Part shown: piece after piece, positions 34,861-49,325 of the stretch | Layout: each line of letters begins with the position of its first letter | How positions within the stretch are numbered: position 1 is the first letter of the stretch | Assembly (NCBI RefSeq): GCF_963678635.1 | Contig: NC_087063.1 | Coordinates: forward strand, 4,438,580-4,502,579 | Direction of reading: 5' to 3' | Source: Symsagittifera roscoffensis | Lineage: Eukaryota > Xenacoelomorpha > Acoela > Convolutidae | Length of the DNA stretch: 64,000 bases | Notes under the pieces: model-generated | The model's input: only the letters and a program-made list of their open reading frames with translations | What the model was told of the DNA's origin: nothing | Databases searched by the model: none | Program-made: the position numbers and the translations under genes

Positions 34861-37800
34861 AATAATCTTGAAAGTTTTGTCGCTTGAGTAGCTTGCGTAT
34901 ATTTTTTTGCGAATTGATCGCTTTCAAATAAAATGACCCAGGTCAAAATTTATGCCTTTAAAGCTTGCAAAGAAGAATTAGTTTTTTCCAGAACCCGTCC
35001 TCCCATGAAATAACTGGACATAGTCCGGAGTTTTGTCGCTTGAATAGCTTGCTACGAGGAATTTTTTGTCGCGAATGGGTTGACGCAATGTAGTTATTTG
35101 AATTTTTCTAAGTTTCATTGCTTCAATAGCTTGCTAAGAAAGTTTTTGAACTTTTGTATTGCTTCTTTTTAGAAGGAACGAATTTGCTCTTTTGATTAAC
35201 TTGAAATGGTTCAAATGTGTTACGCACGAATGCTTGCTGCAAAAACCTGAATTTTTTTAAGAACCGATTAACGCAATGAAGTTACTTGGAAGTTTTCAAA
35301 GTTTCATCGCTTCTATAGCTCGATTAGAAATTTTTAAAGTTTGCGGATTGATTTACGCTCAAATTAAACTTCGAATAGATTAAAATACTCAATGCTTGAT
35401 TGGCTTTCTTTGAAAAGATGATATTTTCAGGCTTCGTCTCCTGAAGAGTTTGCTTAGAAAAATTTTTGTGACCCGATTTGCGCTATCAAATTGCTTGATG
35501 TATTTCGAATTTTCAGCTCTTGACTAGCTTGCTTATAAAAACCTGATTTTTCGTGAACCGATCCAGGCTATAAATAAGTTTTATTGATTTTTAAAGTTTC
35601 AATGTTTGATTCACTCGCTCAGGAAAGTTTTGTTTTGTGAATCGGCTCTTAAAAAAAAACTTGCATGATTTCCGAAAGTTTTAACGCTTAATAAAATTCG
35701 ATTTTATTGCTAATTGATTCAAAGTAGGAAAAATAAAACGGAAAAAGTCGAAAATTTTTTATTTGAGTTTTGGTTCATAACGGTTTTTCGAATTCGTTGA
35801 AGTTTTTCTCAGTTACCTCATTTGAATGAAAAGTTTACTTCGAAAATGATTCTTGATAACGAGCCTATTGATCAGTCGATACGGGCTTTTTTACTTAATA
35901 GCCTGCTGATAAAAACTTTGTTCTTTAGCGAATCGTGCCGCCCATGAAAACGGCGTGAAATGATCTTTTGTTTCAGTGCTCAAAAGTTTGCTTGATTTAT
36001 TTTTCTCTATTTTGCGAATAGCTTGAAGCTATCAAAGCAACTTGAAACTTTTCGAAGCTTTTCTTCTCACCAGCTTGCTTCAAAAATATTAGTTTTGCAA
36101 ACAGATTCAGGCCTATAAGAGAAGCTAAAATTCTTCTGTGTTTTTGCTCAATAGCTTGTTCAATTTTCAGCGCTGTTAAAAAATTTTGCTGAGTAATCTT
36201 CTCGAAAAAAAAACTTTATTTTGGGGCAAATAGATTCAGGCTATGATAACAATTTGAAATGCTTCAATGTTTCAATAGTCAATTTTACACGTGATTTATT
36301 TTACGTTTTTTTTTGAAGCCATGAAAACAATTTGAACTTTTCCGATGTTCTATTCCATTACAGCTGACTTGGAAAAGCCCTATCTTTTTCGCGAGTTCTT
36401 TCAAAACAATTCGGATTGTTTGAAAGTTTTGTCGCTCGAGTAGCTTGCGTATATTTTTTTGCGAATTGATCGCTTTCAAATAAAATGACGCAGGTCAAAA
36501 TTTATGCCTTGAAAGCTTGCAAAGAAGAATTGGTTTTTTCTAGAACCCGTCCTCCCATGAAATAACTGGACATAGTCCGGAGTTTTGCCGCTTGAATAGC
36601 TTGCTAAGAGGAATTTTTTTCGCGAATGGGTTGACGCAATGTAGTTATTTGAATTTTTCCAAGTTTCATTGCTTCAATAGCTTGCTAAGAAAGTTTAGTT
36701 TTTGAACTTTTGTATTGCTTCTTTTTAGAAGGAACGGATTTGCGCTATTGATTAACTTGAACTGGTTCAAATATGTTACGCATGAGTGCTTGCTGCAAAA
36801 ACCTGAAACTTTTTAAGAACCGATTAACGCAATGAAGTTACTTGGCAGTTTTCAAAGTTTCATCGCTTCTATAGCTCGTTTAGAAATTTTTAAAGTTTGC
36901 GGATTGATTTACGCTCAATATAAACTTCGAATAGATTAAAATACTCAATGCTTGATTGGCTTTCTTTGAAAAGATGATATTTTCAGGCTTCGTCTCCTGA
37001 AGAGTTTGCTTAGAAAAATTTTTGTGACCCGATTTGCGCTATCAAATTGCTTGATGTATTTCGAATTTTCAGCTCTTGACTAGCTTGCTTATAAAAACCT
37101 GATTTTTCGTGAACCGATCCAGGCTATAAATAAGCTTTATTGATTTTTAAAGTTTCAATGTTTGATTCACTCGCTCAGGAAAGTTTTGTTTTGTGAATCG
37201 GCTCTTAAAAAAAAACTTGCATGATTTCCGAAAGTTTTAACGCTTAATAAATTTCGATTTTATTGCTAATTGATTCAAAGTAGGAAAAATAAAACGGAAA
37301 AAGTCGAAAATTTAATTATTTGAGTTTTGGTTCAGAACGGTTTTTCGAATTCGTTGAAGTTTTTCTCAGTTACCTTATTTGAATGAAACGTTTACTTCGA
37401 AAATGATTTTTGATAACGAGCCTATTGATCAGTCGATACGGGCTTTTTTACTTAATAGCCTGCTGGTAAAAACTTTGTTCTTTAGCGAATCGTGCCGCCC
37501 ATGAAAACGGCGTGAAATGATCTTTAGTTTCAGTGCTCAAAAGTTTGCTTGATTTATTTTTCTCTATTTTGCGAATAGCTTGAAGCTATCAAAGCAACTT
37601 GAAACTTTTCGAAGCTTTTCTTCTCACCAGCTTGATTCAAAAATATTAGTTTTGCAAACAGATTCAGGCCTATAAGAGAAGCTAAAATTCTTCTGTGTTT
37701 TTGCTCAATAGCTTGTTCAATTTTCAGCGCTGTTAAAAAGTTTTGCTGAGTAATCTTCTCGAAAAAAAAACTTTATTTTGGGGCAAATAGATTCAGGCTA

Positions 37801-40800
37801 TGATAACATTTTGAAATGCTTCAATGTTTCAATAGTCAATTTTACACGTGATTTATTTTACGTTTTTTTTTGAAGCCATGAAAACAATTTGAACTTTTCC
37901 GATGTTCTATTCCATTACAGCTGACTTGGAAAAGCCCTATCTTTTTCGCGAGTTCTTTCAAAACAATTCGGATTGTTTGAAAGTTTTGTCGCTCGAGTAG
38001 CTTGCGTATATTTTTTTGCGAATTGATCGCTTTCAAATAAAATGACGCAGGTCAAAATTTATGCCTTGAAAGCTTGCAAAGAAGAATTGGTTTTTTCTAG
38101 AACCCGTCCTCCCATGAAATAACTGGACATAGTCCGGAGTTTTGCCGCTTGAATAGCTTGCTAAGAGGAATTTTTTTCGCAAATGGGTTGACGCAATGTA
38201 GTTATTTGAATTTTTCCAAGTTTCATTGCTTCAATAGCTTGCTAAGAAAGTTTTTGAACTTTTGTATTGCTTCTTTTTAGAAGGAACGGATTTGCGCTAT
38301 TGATTAACTTGAACTGGTTCAAATATGTTACGCATGAGTGCTTGCTGCAAAAACCTGAAACTTTTTAAGAACCGATTAACGCAATGAAGTTACTTGGCAG
38401 TTTTCAAAGTTTCATCGCTTCTATAGCTCGTTTAGAAATTTTTAAAGTTTGCGGATTGATTTACGCTCAATATAAACTTCGAATAGATTAAAATACTCAA
38501 TGCTTGATTGGCTTTCTTTGAAAAGATGATATTTTCAGGCTTCGTCTCCTGAAGAGTTTGCTTAGAAAAATTTTTGTGACCCGATTTGCGCTATCAAATT
38601 GCTTGATGTATTTCGAATTTTCAGCTCTTGACTAGCTTGCTTATAAAAACCTGATTTTTCGTGAACCGATCCAGGCTATAAATAAGCTTTATTGATTTTT
38701 AAAGTTTCAATGTTTGATTCACTCGCTCAGGAAAGTTTTGTTTTGTGAATCAGCTCTTAAAAAAAAACTTGCATGATTTCCGAAAGTTTTAACGCTTAAT
38801 AAAATTCGATTTTATTGCTAATTGATTCAAAGTAGGAAAAATAAAACGGAAAAAGTCGAAAATTTTTCATTTGAGTTTTGGTTCATAACGGTTTTTCGAA
38901 TTCGTTGAAGTTTTTCTCAGTTACCTCATTTGAATGAAAAGTTTACTTCGAAAATGATTCTTGATAACGAGCCTATTGATCAGTCGATACGGGCTTTTTT
39001 ACTTAATAGCCTGCTGATAAAAACTTTGTTCTTTAGCGAATCGTGCCGCCCATGAAAACGGCGTGAAATGATCTTTAGTTTCAGTGCTCAAAAGTTTGCT
39101 TGATTTATTTTTCTCTATTTTGCGAATAGCTTGAAGCTATCAAAGCAACTTGAAACTTTTCGAAGCTTTTCTGCTCACCAGCTTGCTTCAAAAATATTAG
39201 TTTTGCAAACAGATTCAGGCCTATAAGAGAAGCTAAAATTCTTCTGTGTTTTTTCTCAATAGCTTGTTCAATTTTCAGCGCTGTTAAAAAATTTTGCTGA
39301 GTAATCTTCTCGAAAAAAAACTTTATTTTGGGGCCAATAGATTCAGGCTATGATAACATTTTGAAATGCTTCAATGTTTCAATAGTCAATTTTACACGTG
39401 ATTTATTTTAGGTTTTTTTTTGAAGCCGTGAAAACAATTTGAACTTTTCCGATGTTCTATTCCATTACAGCTGACTTGGAAAAGCCCTATCTTTTTCGCG
39501 AGTTCTTTCAAAACAATTCGGATTGTTTGAAAGTTTTGTCGCTCGAGTAGCTTGCGTATATTTTTTTGCGAATTGATCGCTTTCAAATAAAATGAGGCAG
39601 GTCAAAATTTATGCCTTGAAAGCTTGCAAAGAAGAATTGGTTTTTTCTAGAACCCGTCCTCCCATGAAATAACTGGACATAGTCCGGAGTTTTGCCGCTT
39701 GAATAGCTTGCTAAGAGGAATTTTTTTCTTGAATGGGTTGACGCAATGTAGTTATTTGAATTTTTCCAAGTTTCATTGCTTCAATAGCTTGCTAAGAAAG
39801 TTTTTGAACTTTTGTATTGCTTCTTTTTAGAAGGAACGGATTTGCGCTATTGATTAACTTGAACTGGTTCAAATATGTTACGCATGAGTGCTTGCTGCAA
39901 AAACCTGAAACTTTTTAAGAACCGATTAACGCAATGAAGTTACTTGGCAGTTTTCAAAGTTTCATCGCTTCTATAGCTCGTTTAGCAATTTTTAAAGTTT
40001 GCGGATTGATTTACGCTCAAATTAAACTTCGAATAGATCATAATACTCAATGAAGTTATTCGGAACTTTTCAAATTTTCATCGCTTCTATAGCTCGTTAA
40101 GAAATTTTTAAAAATTTGCGGATTGATTTACGCTCAAATTAAACTTCAAATAGATCAAAATACTCAATGCTTGATTGGCTTGCTTTGAAAAGATGATATT
40201 TTCAAGCTTCGTCTCCTGAAGAGTTTGCTTAGAAAATTTTTTTTGAGCCGATTTGCGCTATGAAATTACTTGATGTGTTTCAAATTTTCAGCTCTTGACT
40301 AGCTTGCTTATAAAAACCTGATCTTTCGTGAACCGATCCACGCTATAAATAGGCTTTATTGATTTTTAAAGTTTCAATGTTTGATTCACTTGCTCAGGAA
40401 ACTTTTGTTTTGTGAATCGGCTCATAAAAAAAATAACTTGAATGATTTCCAAAAGTTTTAACGCTTAATAAAATTCCATTTTATTGCTAATAGATTCAAA
40501 GTAGAAAAAATTAAATTGGAAAAAGTCGAAAATTTAATTATTTGAATTTTGGTTCAGAACGGTTTTTCGAATTTGTTGAAGTTTTTCTCAATTACCTTAT
40601 TTGAATGAAAAGTTTACTTCGAAAATGATACTTGATAACGAGCCTATTGATCAGTCGATACGGGCTTTTTTACTTAATAGCCTGCTGGTAAAAACTTTGT
40701 TCTTTAGCGAATCGTGCCGCCCATGAAAACGGCGTGAAATGATCTTTAGTTTCAGTGCTCAAAAGTTTGCTTGATTTATTTTTCTCTATTTTGCGAATAG

Positions 40801-43800
40801 CTTGAAGCTATCAAAGCAACTTGAAACATTTCGAAGCTTTTCTGCTCACCAGCTTGCTTCAAAAATATTAGTTTTGCAAACAGATTCAGGCCTATAAGAG
40901 AAGCTAAAAATCTTCTGTGTTTTTGCTCAATAGCTTGTTCAAATTTCAGCGCTGTTAAAACATTTTGCTGAGTAGTTGTCTCGAAAAAAACTTTATTTTG
41001 GGGCAAATAGATTCAGGCTATGATAACATTTTGAAATGCTTCAATGTTTCAATAGTCAATTTTACACGTGATTTATTTTGCGTTTTTTTGAAGCCATGAA
41101 AACAATTTGAACTATTCCGATGTTCTGTTGCATTACAGCTGACTTGAAAAAGCCTTATCTTTTTCGCGAATACTTTCAAAACAATTCGGATTGTTTGAAG
41201 GTTTTGTCGCTTGAGTAGCTTGCGTATTTTTTTTTGCGAATTCATTGCTTTCATATAAAATGACCCCGGTCACAATTTATGCCTTGAAAGCTTGCAAAGA
41301 AGAATTAGTTTTTTCCAGAACCCGTCCTCCCATAAAATAACTGGACATAGTCCGGAGTTTTGTCGCTTGAATAGCTTGCTACGAGGAATTTTTTGTCGCG
41401 AATGGGTTGACGCAATGTAGTTATTTGAATTTTTCCAAGTTTCATTGCTTCAATAGCTTGCTAAGAAAGTTTTTGAACTTTTGTTTTGCTTCTTTTTAGA
41501 AGGAACGGATTTCCTCTATTGATAAACTTGTAATGGTTCAAATGTGTTACGCATGAATGCTTGCTGCAAAAACCTGAAACTTTTTAAGAATCGATTAACG
41601 CAATGAAGTTAGTTGGAAGTTTTCAAAGTTTCATCGTTTCTTTAGCTCGTTTAGAAATTTTTAAAGTTTGCGGATTTATTTGCGCTCAAATTAAACTTCG
41701 AATAGATCAAAATATTCAATGCTTGATTGGCTCGCTTTGAAAAGATGATATTTTCAGGCTTCGTCTCCTGAAGAGTTTGCTTAGAAAATATTTTTTGTGA
41801 CCCGATTTGCGCTATGAAATTGCTTGATGTGTTTCGAATTTTCAGCTCTTGACTAGATTGCTTATAAAAACCTGATCTTTCGTGAACCGATCCACGCTAT
41901 AAATAAGCTTAATTGATTTTTAAAGTTTCGTTTGATTCACTTGCTCAGGAAAGTTTTGTTTTGTGAATCGGCTCACAAAAAAATAACTTGACTGATTTCC
42001 GAAAGTTTTAACGCTTAATAAAATTCGATTTTATTGCTAATTGATTCCAAGTAGAAAAAAATAAAACGGAAAAAGTCGAAAATTTAATTTTTTTTTATTT
42101 TTGGTTCAGAACGGTTTTTCGAATTCGTTGAAGTTTTTCTCAGTTACCTTATTTGAATGAAACGTTTACTTCGAAAATGATTTTTGATAACGAGCCTATT
42201 GATCAGTCGATACGGGCTTTTTTACTTAATAGCCTGCTGGTAAAAACTTTGTTCTTTAGCGAATCGTGCCGCCCATGAAAACGGCGTGAAATGATCTTTA
42301 ATTTCAGTGCTCAAAAGTTTGCATGATTTATTTTTCTCTATTTTGCGAATAGCTTGAAGCTATCAAAGCAACTTAAAACATTTCGAAGCTTTTCTGCTCA
42401 CCAGCTTGCTTCAAAAATTTTAGTTTTGCAAACAGATTCAGGCCTATAAGAGAAGTTAAAATTCTTCTGTGTTTTGCTCAATAGCTTGTTCAATTTTCAG
42501 CGCTGTTAAAATATTTTGCTGAGTAATCTTCTCGAAAAAAAAACTTAATTTTGAGGCAAATAGGTTCAAGCAATGATAGCATTTTGAAATGCTTCAATGT
42601 TTCAATAGTCAAATTTACACGTGATTTATTTTGCGTTTTTATTGAAACCATGAAAACAGTTTGAACTATTTCGATGTTCTATTGCATTACAGCTGACTTG
42701 AAAACCCTAATCTTTTTGGCGAGTACTTTCAAAACGATTCGGATTGTTTGAAAGTTTTGTCGCTTGAGTAGCTTGCGTATAATTTTTTGCGAATTGATCG
42801 CTTTGAAATAAAACGACCCAGGTCAAAATTTATGCCTTGAAAGCTTGCAAAGAAGGAATAATTTTTTTCCAGAACCCGTCTCCCCATGAAACAACTGGAC
42901 ATAGTCCGGAGTTTTGTCGCTTGAATAGCTTGCTACGAGTAATTTTTTTCGTGAATGGGTTGACGCAATGTAGTTATTTGAAACTTTCCAAGTTTCATTG
43001 CTTCAATAGCTTGCTAAGAAAGTTTATGAACTTGTGTATTGCTTCTTTTTACAACGAACGGATTTGCTCAATTGATTAATTTGAAATGGTTCAAATGTGT
43101 TACGCATGAATGCTTGCTGCAAAAACCTGAACCTTTTTAAGAACCGATTAACGCAATGAAGTTATTCGGAAGTTTTCAAATTTTCATCGCTTCTATAGCT
43201 CGTTAAGAAATTTTTAAAAATGTGCGGATTGATTTACGCTCAAATTAAACTTCAAATAGATCAAAATACTCAATGATTGATTGGCTTGCTTTGAAAAGAT
43301 GATATTTTCAAGCTTCGTCTCCTGAAGAGTTTGCTTAGAAAATTTTTTTGAGCCGATTTGCGCTGTGAAATTGCTTGATGTGTTTCAAATTTTCAGCTCT
43401 TGACTAGCTTGCTCATAAAAATCTGATCTTTCGTGAACCGGTCCTTGCTATAAATAAGTTTTATTTATTTCAAAAGTTTTAATGTTTGAATCACTTGCTC
43501 AGGAAAGTTTTGTTTTGTAAATCGGCTCACAAAAAAATAATGTGAATGATTTCCGAAAGTTTTAGCGCTTAATACAGTTCGATTTTATTGGTAATTGTTT
43601 CAAAGTAAAAAAATAAAATGGAAGTCAAAAATTTAATTATTTGAATTTTGTTTCAGAACGGTTTTTCGAATTCGCTGAAGTTTTTCTCAGTTACCTTGCT
43701 TGAATGAAAAGTTTACTTCGAAAATAATACTTGATAACGAGCCTATTGATCAGTCGATACGGTCTTTTTTACTTAATAGCCTGCTGGTAAAAACTTTGTT

Positions 43801-43817
43801 CTTTAGCGAATCGTGCC

Positions 43818-45420
43818 GCCCATGAACTTGTGTATTGCTTCTTTTTACAACGAACGGATTTGCTCAATTGATTAATTTGAAATGTTTCAAATGTGTTACG
43901 CATGAATTTTTGCTGCAAAAACCTGAAATTTTTTAAGAACCGATTAACGCAATGAATTTATTCGGAAGTTTTCAAATTTTCATCGCTTCTATAGCTCGTT
44001 AAGAAATTTTTAAAAATTTGCGGATTGATTTACGCTCAAATTAAACTTCAAATAGATCAAAATACTCAATGATTGATTGGCTTGCTTTGAAAAGATGATA
44101 TTTTCAAGCTTCGTCTCCTGAAGAGTTTGCTTAGAACATTTTTTTTGAGCCGATTTGCGCTATGAAATTGCTTGATGTGTTTCAAATTTTCAGCTCTTGA
44201 CTAGCTTGCTCATAAAAATCTGATCTTTCGTGAACCGGTCCACGCTATAAATAAGTTTTATTTATTTCAAAAGTTTTAATGTTTGAATCACTTGCTCAGG
44301 AAAGTTTTGTTTTGTAAATCGGCTCACAAAAAAATAATGTGAATGATTTCCGAAAGTTTTAGCGCTTAATACAGTTCGATTTTATTGGTAATTGTTTCAA
44401 AGTAAAAAAATAAAATGGAAGTCAAAAATTTAATTATTTGAATTTTGTTTCAGAACGGTTTTTCGAATTCGCTGAAGTTTTTCTCAGTTACCTTGCTTGA
44501 ATGAAAAGTTTACTTCGAAAATAATACTTGATAACGAGCCTATTGATCAGTCGATACGGTCTTTTTTACTTAATAGCCTGCTGGTAAAAACTTTGTTCTT
44601 TAGCGAATCGTGCCGCCCATGAACTTGTGTATTGCTTCTTTTTACAACGAACGGATTTGCTCAATTGATTAATTTGAAATGTTTCAAATGTGTTACGCAT
44701 GAATTTTTGCTGCAAAAACCTGAAATTTTTTAAGAACCGATTAACGCAATGAATTTATTCGGAAGTTTTCAAATTTTCATCGCTTCTATAGCTCGTTAAG
44801 AAATTTTTAAAAATTTGCGGATTGATTTACGCTCAAATTAAACTTCAAATAGATCAAAATACTCAATGATTGATTGGCTTGCTTTGAAAAGATGATATTT
44901 TCAAGCTTCGTCTCCTGAAGAGTTTGCTTAGAACATTTTTTTTGAGCCGATTTGCGCTATGAAATTGCTTGATGTGTTTCAAATTTTCAGCTCTTGACTA
45001 GCTTGCTCATAAAAATCTGATCTTTCGTGAACCGGTCCACGCTATAAATAAGTTTTATTTATTTCAAAAGTTTTAATGTTTGAATCACTTCCTCAGGAAA
45101 GTTTTGTTTTGTAAATCGGCTCACAAAAAAATAATGTGAATGATTTCCGAAAGTTTTAGCGCTTAATACAGTTCGATTTTATTGGTAATTGATTCAAAGT
45201 AAAAAAATAAAATGGAAGTCAAAAATTTAATTATTTGAATTTTGTTTCAGAAAGGTTTTTCGAATTCGCTGAAGTTTTTCTCAGTTACCTTGCTTGAATG
45301 AAAAGTTTACTTCGAAAATAATACTTGATAACGAGCCTATTGATCAGTCGATACGGTCTTTTTTACTTAATAGCCTGCTGGTAAAAACTTTGTTCTTTAG
45401 CGAATCGTGCCGCCCATGAA
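43818..45420. repeat. 797-bp higher-order repeat
   Basis: CATGAACTTGTGTATTGC recurs at 43821, 44618 and 45415, exactly 797 bp apart. A further copy of the junction lies at 47109. Each copy is a deletion derivative of the 1,550-bp unit, joining CCGCCCATGAA directly to CTTGTGTATTGC. Confidence 0.88.
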
Positions 45421-48316
45421 CTTGTGTATTGCTTCTTTTTACAACGAACGGATTTGCTCAATTGATTAATTTGAAATGGTTCAAATGTGTTACGCATGAA
45501 TGCTTGCTGCAAAAACCTGAAATTTTTTAAGAACCGATTAACGCAATGAAGTTATTCGGAAGTTTTCAAATTTTCATCGCTTCTATAGCTCGTTAAGAAA
45601 TTTTTAAAAATTTGCGGATTGATTTACGCTCAAATTAAACTTCGAATAGATCAAAATACTCAATGCTTGATTGGCTCGCTTTGAAAAGATGATATTTTCA
45701 GGCTTCTTCTCCTGAAGAGTTTGCTTAGAAAATATTTTTTGTGACCCGATTTGCGCTATGAAATTGCTTGATGTGTTTCGAATTTTCAGCTCTTGACTAG
45801 CTTGCTTATAAAAACCTGATCTTTCGTGAACCGATCCACGCTATAAATAAGCTTAATTGATTTTTAAAGTTTCGTTTGATTCACTTGCTCAGGAAAGTTT
45901 TGTTTTGTGAATCGGCTCACAAAAAAATAACTTGACTGTTTTCCGAAAGTTTTAACGCTTAATAAAATTCGATTTTATTGCTAATTGATTCCAAGTAGAA
46001 AAAAATAAAACGGAAAAAGTCGAAAATTTAATTATTTGAGTTTTGGTTCAGAACGGTTTTTTCGAATTCGTTGAAGTTTTTCTCAGTTACCTTATTTGAA
46101 TGAAACGTTTACTTCGAAAATGATACTTGATAACGAGCCTATTGATCAGTCGATACGGGCTTTTTTACTTAATAGCCTGCTGGTAAAAACTTTGTTCTTT
46201 AGCGAATCGTGCCGCCCATGAAAGCGGCGTGAAATGATCTTTAATTTCAGTGCTCAAAAGTTTGCATGATTTATTTTTCTCTATTTTGCGAATAGCTTGA
46301 AACTATCAAAGCAACTTAAAACATTTCGAAGCTTTTCTGCTCACCAGCTTGCTTCAAAAATTTTAGTTTTGCAAACAGATTCAGGCCTATAAGAGAAGTT
46401 AAAATTCTTCTGTGTTTTTGCTCAATAGCTTGTTCAATTTTCAGCGCTGTTAAAATATTTTGCTGAGTAATCTTCTCGAAAAAAAAACTTACTTTTGAGG
46501 CAAATAGGTTCAAGCAATGATAGCATTTTGAAATGCTTCAATGTTTCAATAGTCAAATTTACACGTGATTTATTTTGCGTTTTTATTGAAACCATGAAAA
46601 CAGTTTGAACTATTTCGATGTTCTATTGCATTACAGCTGACTTGAAAACCCTAATCTTTTTGGCGAGTACTTTCAAAACGATTCGGATTGTTTGAAAGTT
46701 TTGTCGCTTGAGTAGCTTGCGTATAATTTTTTGCGAATTGATCGCTTTCAAATAAAACGACCCAGGTCAAAATTTATGCCTTGAAAGCTTGCAAAGAAGG
46801 AATAATTTTTTTCCAGAACCCGTCTCCCCATGAAACAACTGGACATAGTCCGGAGTTTTGTCGCTTGAATAGCTTGCTACGAGTAATTTTTTTCGTGAAT
46901 GGGTTGACGCAATGTAGTTATTTGAAACTTTCCAAGTTTCATTGCTTCAATAGCTTGCTAAGAAAGTTTATGAACTTGTGTATTGCTTCTTTTTACAACG
47001 AACGGATTTGCTTCAGCCTATAACGAGCCTATTGATCAGTCGATACGGTCTTTTTTACTTAATAGCCTGCTGGTAAAAACTTTGTTCTTTAGCGAATCGT
47101 GCCGCCCATGAACTTGTGTATTGCTTCTTTTTACAACGAACGGATTTGCTCAATTGATTAATTTGAAATGGTTCAAATGTGTTACGCATGAATGCTTGCT
47201 GCAAAAACCTGAAATTTTTTAAGAACCGATTAACGATATGAAGTTATTCGGAAGTTTTCAAATTTTCATCGCTTCTATAGCTCGTTAAGAAATTTTTAAA
47301 AATTTGCGGATTGATTTACGCTCAAATTAAACTTCAAATAGATCAAAATACTCAATGCTTGATTGGCTTGCTTTGAAAAGATGATATTTTCAAGCTTCGT
47401 CCCCTGAAGAGTTTGCTTAGAAAATTTTTTTTGAGCCGATTTGCGCTATGAAATTGCTTGATGTGTTTCAAATTTTCAGCTCTTGACTAGCTTGCTCATA
47501 AAAATCTGATCTTTCGTGAACCGGTCCACGCTATAAATAAGTTTTATTTATTTCAAAAGTTTTAATGTTTGAATCACTTGCTCAGGAAAGTTTTGTTTTG
47601 TAAATCGGCTCACAAAAAAATCATGTGAATGATTTCCGAAAGTTTTAGCGCTTAATACAGTTCGATTTTATTGGTAATTGATTCAAAGTAAAAAAATAAA
47701 ATGGAAGTCAAAAATTTAATTATTTGAATTTTGTTTCAGAACGGTTTTTCGAATTCGCTGAAGTTTTTCTCAGTTACCTTGCTTGAATGAAAAGTTTACT
47801 TCGAAAATAATACATGATAACGAGCCTATTTATCAGTCGATAACGGCTTTATTACTTAATAGCTTGCTGAAAAAAACTTTGTTCTTTAGCGAATCGTGCC
47901 GCCCATGAAAATGGCTTCAGATGATCTTCAGTTTCAGTGCTCAAAAGTTTGCTTGATTTATTTTACTTTAGTTTGCGAATCACAGAAAACACAACTTTCC
48001 TGAGCAAGTGATTCACTTTCCTGTGCAAGTGATTTAATTATTTGAATTTTGTTTCAGAACAGTTTTTCGAATTCGCTGAAGTGTTTCTCAGTTACCTTGC
48101 TTGAATGAAAAGTTTACTTCGAAAATAGTACATGATAACGAACCTATTTATCATTCGATACGGGCTTTATTACTTAATAGCCTGCTGAAAAAAATTTTGT
48201 TCTTTAGCGAATCGTGCCGCCCATGAAAATGGCTTAAAATACTCTTCAGTTTCAATGCTCAGAAATTTGCTTGATTTATTTTACTCTAGTTTGCGAATCA
48301 CAGAAAACACAAATTT

Positions 48317-49325
48317 CGCGAGTGAGTGATTAAAACATTAAAACTTTTGAAATAAATAAAGCTTATTTATAGCGTGGATCGGTTCACGAAAGATCAGGTT
48401 TTTATAAGCAAGCTAGTCAAGAGCTGAAAATTCGAAACACATCAAACAATTTCATAGCGCAAATCGGGTCACAAAAAAATATTTTCTAAGCAGACTCTTC
48501 AGGAGACGAAGCCTGAAAATATCATCTTTTCAAAGCAAGCCAATCAAGCATTGAGTATTTTGATCTATTCGAAGTTTAATTTGAGCGTAAATCAATCCGC
48601 AAACTTTAAAATTTCTTAACGAGCTATGGAAGCCAAGAAACTTTGAAAACTTCCCAGTAACTTCATTGCGTTAATCGGTTCTTAAAAACTTTCAGGTTTT
48701 TGCTTCAAGCTTTCATTCGTAACACATTTGAATTATTTCAAATCAATCAATAGAGCAAATCCGTTCCTTGTAAAAAGAAGCAATACACAAGTTCAAAAAC
48801 TTTCTTAGCAGTTTATTGAAAGAATGAAACTTGGAAAGTTTCAAATAACTACATTGCGTCAACCCATTAACGAAAAAAATTCCTCGTAGGAAGCTATTCA
48901 AGCGACAAAACTCCGGACTATGTCCACTTATTTCATGGGAAGACGGGTTCTGGAAAATTTATTTCTTCTTTGCAAGCTTTCAAGGGTCATTTTATTTGAA
49001 AGCGATCAATTCGAAAAAAAAATATACGCAAGCGACAAAACTTTCAAACAATCCGAATTGTTTTGAAAGTACTCGCCAAAAAGATTAGGGTTTTCAAGTC
49101 AGCTGTAATGCATTAGAACATCGAAATAGTTCAAATTGTTTTCATGGCTTCAATAAAAACGCAAAATAAATCACGTGTAAGTTTGACTATTGAAACATTG
49201 AAGTATTTAAAATGTTATCATAACCTGAATCTATTTGCCCCAAATTAAATTTTTTTTTCGAGAAGATTACTCAGCAAAATGTTTTAACAGCGCTGAAATT
49301 TGAACAAGCTATTGAGCAAAAACAC
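48317..49325 (-). repeat. Inverted array block 1
   Basis: The block reads as the reverse complement of the distal 1,550-bp unit: GCGTGGATCGGTTCACGAAA, CTCTTCAGGAGACGAAGC, GGACTATGTCC, AAATCACGTGTAA. It switches back to the direct orientation at about 49325 (after GAGCAAAAACACAG). Confidence 0.85.

Larger units (their letters stand above)
31540..47990. repeat. Distal array domain: about 1,550-bp higher-order repeat
   Basis: From about 31.5 kb the units change. Landmarks are ACCGATTAACGCAATGAAG, TCGTCTCCTGAAGAG, AATCGTGCCGCCCATGAA, TACACGTGATTTATTTT and GACATAGTCCGGAG. TACACGTGATTTATTTT recurs at about 33001, 36288, 37845, 39395, 41060, 42616 and 46561; four of the spacings are about 1550-1665 bp. 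Each long repeat contains roughly 17-18 units of 70-130 bp with the same ancestral framework as the proximal half. Confidence 0.88.

Noticed and set aside
36285-39586. Identical 64-codon minus-strand frames at 1,550-bp spacing
   Set aside because: They recur only because the DNA repeats. No domain is seen, and the frame is altered in the more diverged copies.
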